The notes under the pieces are model-generated. The model had not been told where the DNA came from. It did not search any database and saw only the letters and a program-made list of their open reading frames with translations. The translations under genes were made by a program, and so were the position numbers. Below are positions 8,864 through 10,540 of a stretch of DNA of 10,540 bases, piece by piece. Positions within the stretch are counted from its first letter, which is position 1; every line of letters begins with the position of its first letter. The stretch is from Darksidea phi (taxonomy: Eukaryota; Ascomycota; Dothideomycetes; Pleosporales; Lentitheciaceae): the NCBI GenBank assembly GCA_030770425.1, contig JASJFT010000474.1, positions 1 to 10,540 of the forward strand, given 5' to 3'.

Positions 8864-8935
8864 TGGAGATATTAGGACTCGATCCTAAAATAACGATATG
8901 CAAAATCGCAGTTTTACCAATTAAACTATATCCCC
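8864..8935 (-). tRNA. trnA: tRNA-Ala (anticodon TGC)
   Basis: Acceptor GGGGATA/TATCTCC (one G-T), D stem GTTT/AAAC, anticodon stem GCGAT/ATCGT with loop TTTGCAT, and T arm TAGGA/TCCTA around TCGAG. Discriminator A. About 23 bases separate it from tRNA-Glu upstream. Confidence 0.94.
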
Positions 8936-8957
8936 TTAAATATTTAAATAATAAAAT

Positions 8958-9030
8958 AAGCCCAAACGGGAATCGAACCCGTGCATTTAACAGTGAAAAT
9001 GTTACGTCTTAACCACTTGACTATTGGGCC
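8958..9030 (-). tRNA. trnE: tRNA-Glu (anticodon TTC)
   Basis: Acceptor GGCCCAA pairs with TTGGGCT with a G-T at the end. Anticodon stem TAACA/TGTTA closes loop TTTTCAC (TTC). T stem ACGGG/CCCGT surrounds TTCGATT. In Neurospora-type clusters tRNA-Glu follows tRNA-Thr; here it sits between Leu(TAA) and Ala. Confidence 0.94.
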
Positions 9031-9149
9031 TTAGAGTATATATAAAAGCTTAAAGCATAAGGTTAATACTACGATTGTTCCTGTAATAAAGATAATTATT
9101 TAACTAAAAACATATATTATACAACAATAGGCATTAAAAACGTTTAAAA

Positions 9150-9166
9150 TTACTGTTTTACAGTAA
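9150..9166. repeat. small perfect hairpin (TTACTGT-TTT-ACAGTAA)
   Basis: A 7-bp stem with a three-base loop, followed on the plus strand by A-rich sequence, in the spacer between tRNA-Leu(TAA) and tRNA-Glu. No function is evident; the spacer holds no ORF. Confidence 0.5.
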
Positions 9167-9226
9167 AAAAGTATAAAAAATTCTTTTTTAAGGTTCATAT
9201 TTAACAGGCTTATTAACTAAAACCTT

Positions 9227-9309
9227 TATCCGAAGAACGACTTGAACGTTCACGACATAACGTCAACAAAGCTTAAATTTGTCCTGTCTACCAATTCCAG
9301 CACTCGGAT
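9227..9309 (-). tRNA. trnL: tRNA-Leu (anticodon TAA)
   Basis: Class II tRNA. Acceptor ATCCGAG/TTCGGAT (one G-T), anticodon stem ACAAA/TTTGT with loop TTTAAGC (TAA, reading UUR), long variable arm TGACGTTATGTCG, T stem GAACG/CGTTC around TTCAAGT, discriminator A. Confidence 0.95.
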
Positions 9310-9334
9310 TTTTACTTTATATTAATAAAATATT

Positions 9335-9541
9335 ACAATAGTATGCACTCTGCTTTTAAAGGACTTGTGACCTTTACGTATAAATACGAAATAACATTTC
9401 ACACTACATCCCAGACACATTTTTCTCGCTATCAGATAGTAGGGCATTACAACCTAATGCCATATAAGGTGAGTCTTAGTGTGGGGCGCTTCCTGTACCA
9501 GACCCTTGAACTGTCAGGATTATTACCAGGATACTTACCCC
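9335..9541. other. compositionally distinct insert between tRNA-Met and tRNA-Leu(TAA)
   Basis: This 200-base block is visibly richer in G and C than the other spacers, with clusters such as GTGTGGGGCGCTTCC near 9479-9493. The plus strand carries a 67-codon ORF (9343-9546) ending GLLPGYLPL; the minus strand is broken by stops, though one frame gives a mixed, protein-like segment (PDSSRVWYRKRPTLRLTLYG). I recognise neither. The composition suggests recent entry of nuclear or plasmid DNA into the tRNA cluster. Confidence 0.45.
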
Positions 9542-9543
9542 TA

Positions 9544-9616
9544 TAAGGCCAGAATGATTCGAACACTCATCTGAGCTATTATGAGCAGCTTGCTTTACCT
9601 ATTAAGCTATAGCCTT
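9544..9616 (-). tRNA. trnM: tRNA-Met (anticodon CAT), elongator type or lysidine Ile candidate
   Basis: Acceptor AAGGCTA pairs with TGGCCTT (one T-G). D stem GCTT/AAGC, anticodon stem AGCTG/TAGCT with loop CTCATAA, T stem GAGTG/CATTC around TTCGAAT, discriminator A. It lies five bases from the initiator tRNA. With three CAT tRNAs present, this or the one at 6168 could carry lysidine and read AUA as Ile; the sequence alone does not settle this. Confidence 0.92.
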
Positions 9617-9621
9617 TAAAT

Positions 9622-9692
9622 AAGCGGACAGAGGATTTGCACCCCTATAGACTGGGCATGAGCCAGTTATGTTACTATTACATCAATCCGCA
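9622..9692 (-). tRNA. trnM: initiator tRNA-fMet (anticodon CAT)
   Basis: The 5' end TGCGGAT faces GTCCGCT, leaving an unpaired T-T at position 1-72, a hallmark of initiators. Anticodon stem ACTGG/CCAGT closes loop CTCATGC. The T loop is TGCAAAT in place of the usual TTCRANT; from memory, the Neurospora mitochondrial initiator has the same UGCAA loop. These two points mark it as the initiator among the three CAT tRNAs. Confidence 0.9.
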
Positions 9693-9716
9693 TTAATAAC
9701 TAAAATGTATTTAAAT

Positions 9717-9787
9717 AGCCCAGTACGAGATTTGCACTCATATCTTCCGATTACAAAACGGGTGCATTACTATTATGCAAACCAGGC
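9717..9787 (-). tRNA. trnT: tRNA-Thr (anticodon TGT)
   Basis: First tRNA after rnl, the usual place for trnT in Pezizomycotina. Acceptor GCCTGGT/ACTGGGC with G-T pairs, D stem GCAT/ATGC, anticodon loop TTTGTAA (TGT) on a stem with mismatches at both ends, T stem ATGAG/CTCGT. Like its neighbour the initiator, its T loop is TGCAAAT. Confidence 0.88.
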
Positions 9788-9853
9788 TAAGTAAAGTATT
9801 TTTAATGATAAGTATGTTATTTAGTTATTTAGTTTGAAAACCTGTAATATTCC

Positions 9854-9885
9854 ACTAGTATCATATATTTCGTTTATTTACTAGT
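9854..9885. repeat. hairpin element copy 1, just past the rnl 3' end
   Basis: ACTAGTA (9854-9860) pairs with TACTAGT (9879-9885) around TCATATATTTCGTTTATTT. The loop core is shared with copies at 10213-10247 and 10261-10295. Its place right after the mature rRNA end would also suit an RNA processing signal. Confidence 0.7.
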
Positions 9886-10212
9886 ACCTCCCCAAAATTA
9901 GTACTTTATACCTCAGAACATCAAAGCCCTTACAGCCAAAGCCTATCATCTCTGCAAAGGAAGGAGGAATGTTAGCCTATAAGCAGACACCCCCTAGGTG
10001 ATAGTATTACCTATCTAGAAAAACCCAGATCAAAAAATAATTACAGTCTAATATATTAGAACTAACTTTTTACATTAGCACTAACATATGTGCGGATCGT
10101 AGTGTTATACTACGTTTCTAAGAGTATCTTAAGGTAAGCTTCGTGCCTAGATGCATTCAGCACTTATCTTAACTAACGTAGCTTTCCTGCCGTGCCTATA
10201 ATATCCAGTTCA

Positions 10213-10247
10213 CTATAGTATCATCTGTTTTAGTTTATTCCCTATAG
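10213..10247. repeat. hairpin element copy 2, inside rnl
   Basis: CTATAG (10213-10218) and CTATAG (10242-10247) can pair and enclose TCATCTGTTTTAGTTTATTC (10221-10240). It lies in a variable stretch of rnl between the conserved GGCACGGC and sarcin-ricin blocks, so it is probably an expansion in a helix tip. Confidence 0.65.
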
Positions 10248-10260
10248 CTCTCATATATAC

Positions 10261-10295
10261 TTGAGTATTGTGTCATCTATTTAGTTTATTCACTA
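10261..10295. repeat. hairpin element copy 3, inside rnl
   Basis: Core TCATCTATTTAGTTTATTC (10273-10291) differs from copy 2 by one substitution and one deleted T. The flanks (TTGAGTATTG and ACTAAA) pair only weakly. It lies some 30 bases from copy 2, so tandem duplication within rnl is likely. Confidence 0.6.
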
Positions 10296-10540
10296 AAAAG
10301 AAGCACTAAGTATTACCAAAACAATCTTTTGACATAGGAAATTAATTTTTCACAAACTAATCTATATTATTCTCCTTTTTCCATAGATACCCTTTCTCCA
10401 CTTATTAAGGAGAACCTATTCTCATAATTATTTATCATGTTAATATTAAGCATATAAACAACAGGTAAACCATAGGTTACCATACCCAACTCCTTTCGTA
10501 CGAAGGGGCTATCCTTATTTTACTCCAATTTCCTCTAGAA

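Larger units (their letters stand above)
9888..10540 (-). rRNA. rnl: large-subunit ribosomal RNA, 3' part (runs off the window)
   Basis: Encodes the 3' domain VI region of the mitochondrial large rRNA. The sarcin-ricin loop is clear as GTACGAAAGGA (minus strand, about 10492-10502), the binding site of elongation factors. Downstream, GATAAGTGCTGAATGCATCT (about 10150-10169) matches the conserved bacterial GATAAGTGCTGAAAGCATCT, followed by AGGCACGAAGC, CTTAAGAT, and near the end GATGATAGGC and AAAGTACTAAT (9897-9907), matching the bacterial GTTGATAGGC and GGTACTAAT. The 3' end is estimated about ten bases past this and is uncertain by some 15 bases. Two variable stretches carry copies of a short repeated hairpin element. 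No intron is visible in the part seen. The 5' part lies outside the window. Confidence 0.95.

Overview
This window is fungal mitochondrial DNA, most likely from a filamentous ascomycete (Pezizomycotina). It is AT-rich, UGA is read as tryptophan in every protein gene, and everything recognised lies on the minus strand. Protein sequences match Pezizomycotina types: a Cox1 C-terminus of the PPKPHAF.SLPLQS kind, Atp6 starting SPLDQFEIR, and a long mitochondrial Rps3. The tRNA order after the large rRNA (T-fM-M-L-E-A-F-L-Q-H-M), the lack of a recognisable atp8 next to atp6, and an in-frame cox1-cox2 fusion point, as an inference from memory, to Dothideomycetes/Pleosporales.

Reading in the direction of transcription (high to low coordinates): the 3' part of the large-subunit rRNA (rnl, about 9888-10540) is followed by a cluster of eleven tRNA genes (9787 down to 6168). 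The cluster is interrupted by a broken GIY-YIG homing endonuclease between tRNA-Ala and tRNA-Phe, and by two less AT-rich patches of unknown origin (7433-7750 and 9335-9541). Next come a 674-bp spacer with one small membrane-protein-like ORF, rps3 (5493-4114), a 593-bp hairpin-bearing spacer, atp6 (3520-2747), a spacer with a striking A/T palindrome, tRNA-Cys, another short spacer, and then cox1, which runs without any stop codon into cox2 and off the window edge.

The genes fit together as translation machinery (rRNA, twelve tRNAs, Rps3) plus subunits of complex IV (Cox1, Cox2) and ATP synthase (Atp6). No introns were seen in any gene. The most notable points are the continuous cox1-cox2 reading frame, a 33-residue N-terminal extension on Cox1, the missing atp8 with a possible small-ORF substitute, the endonuclease remnant standing outside an intron, and a short hairpin element repeated inside and around rnl.
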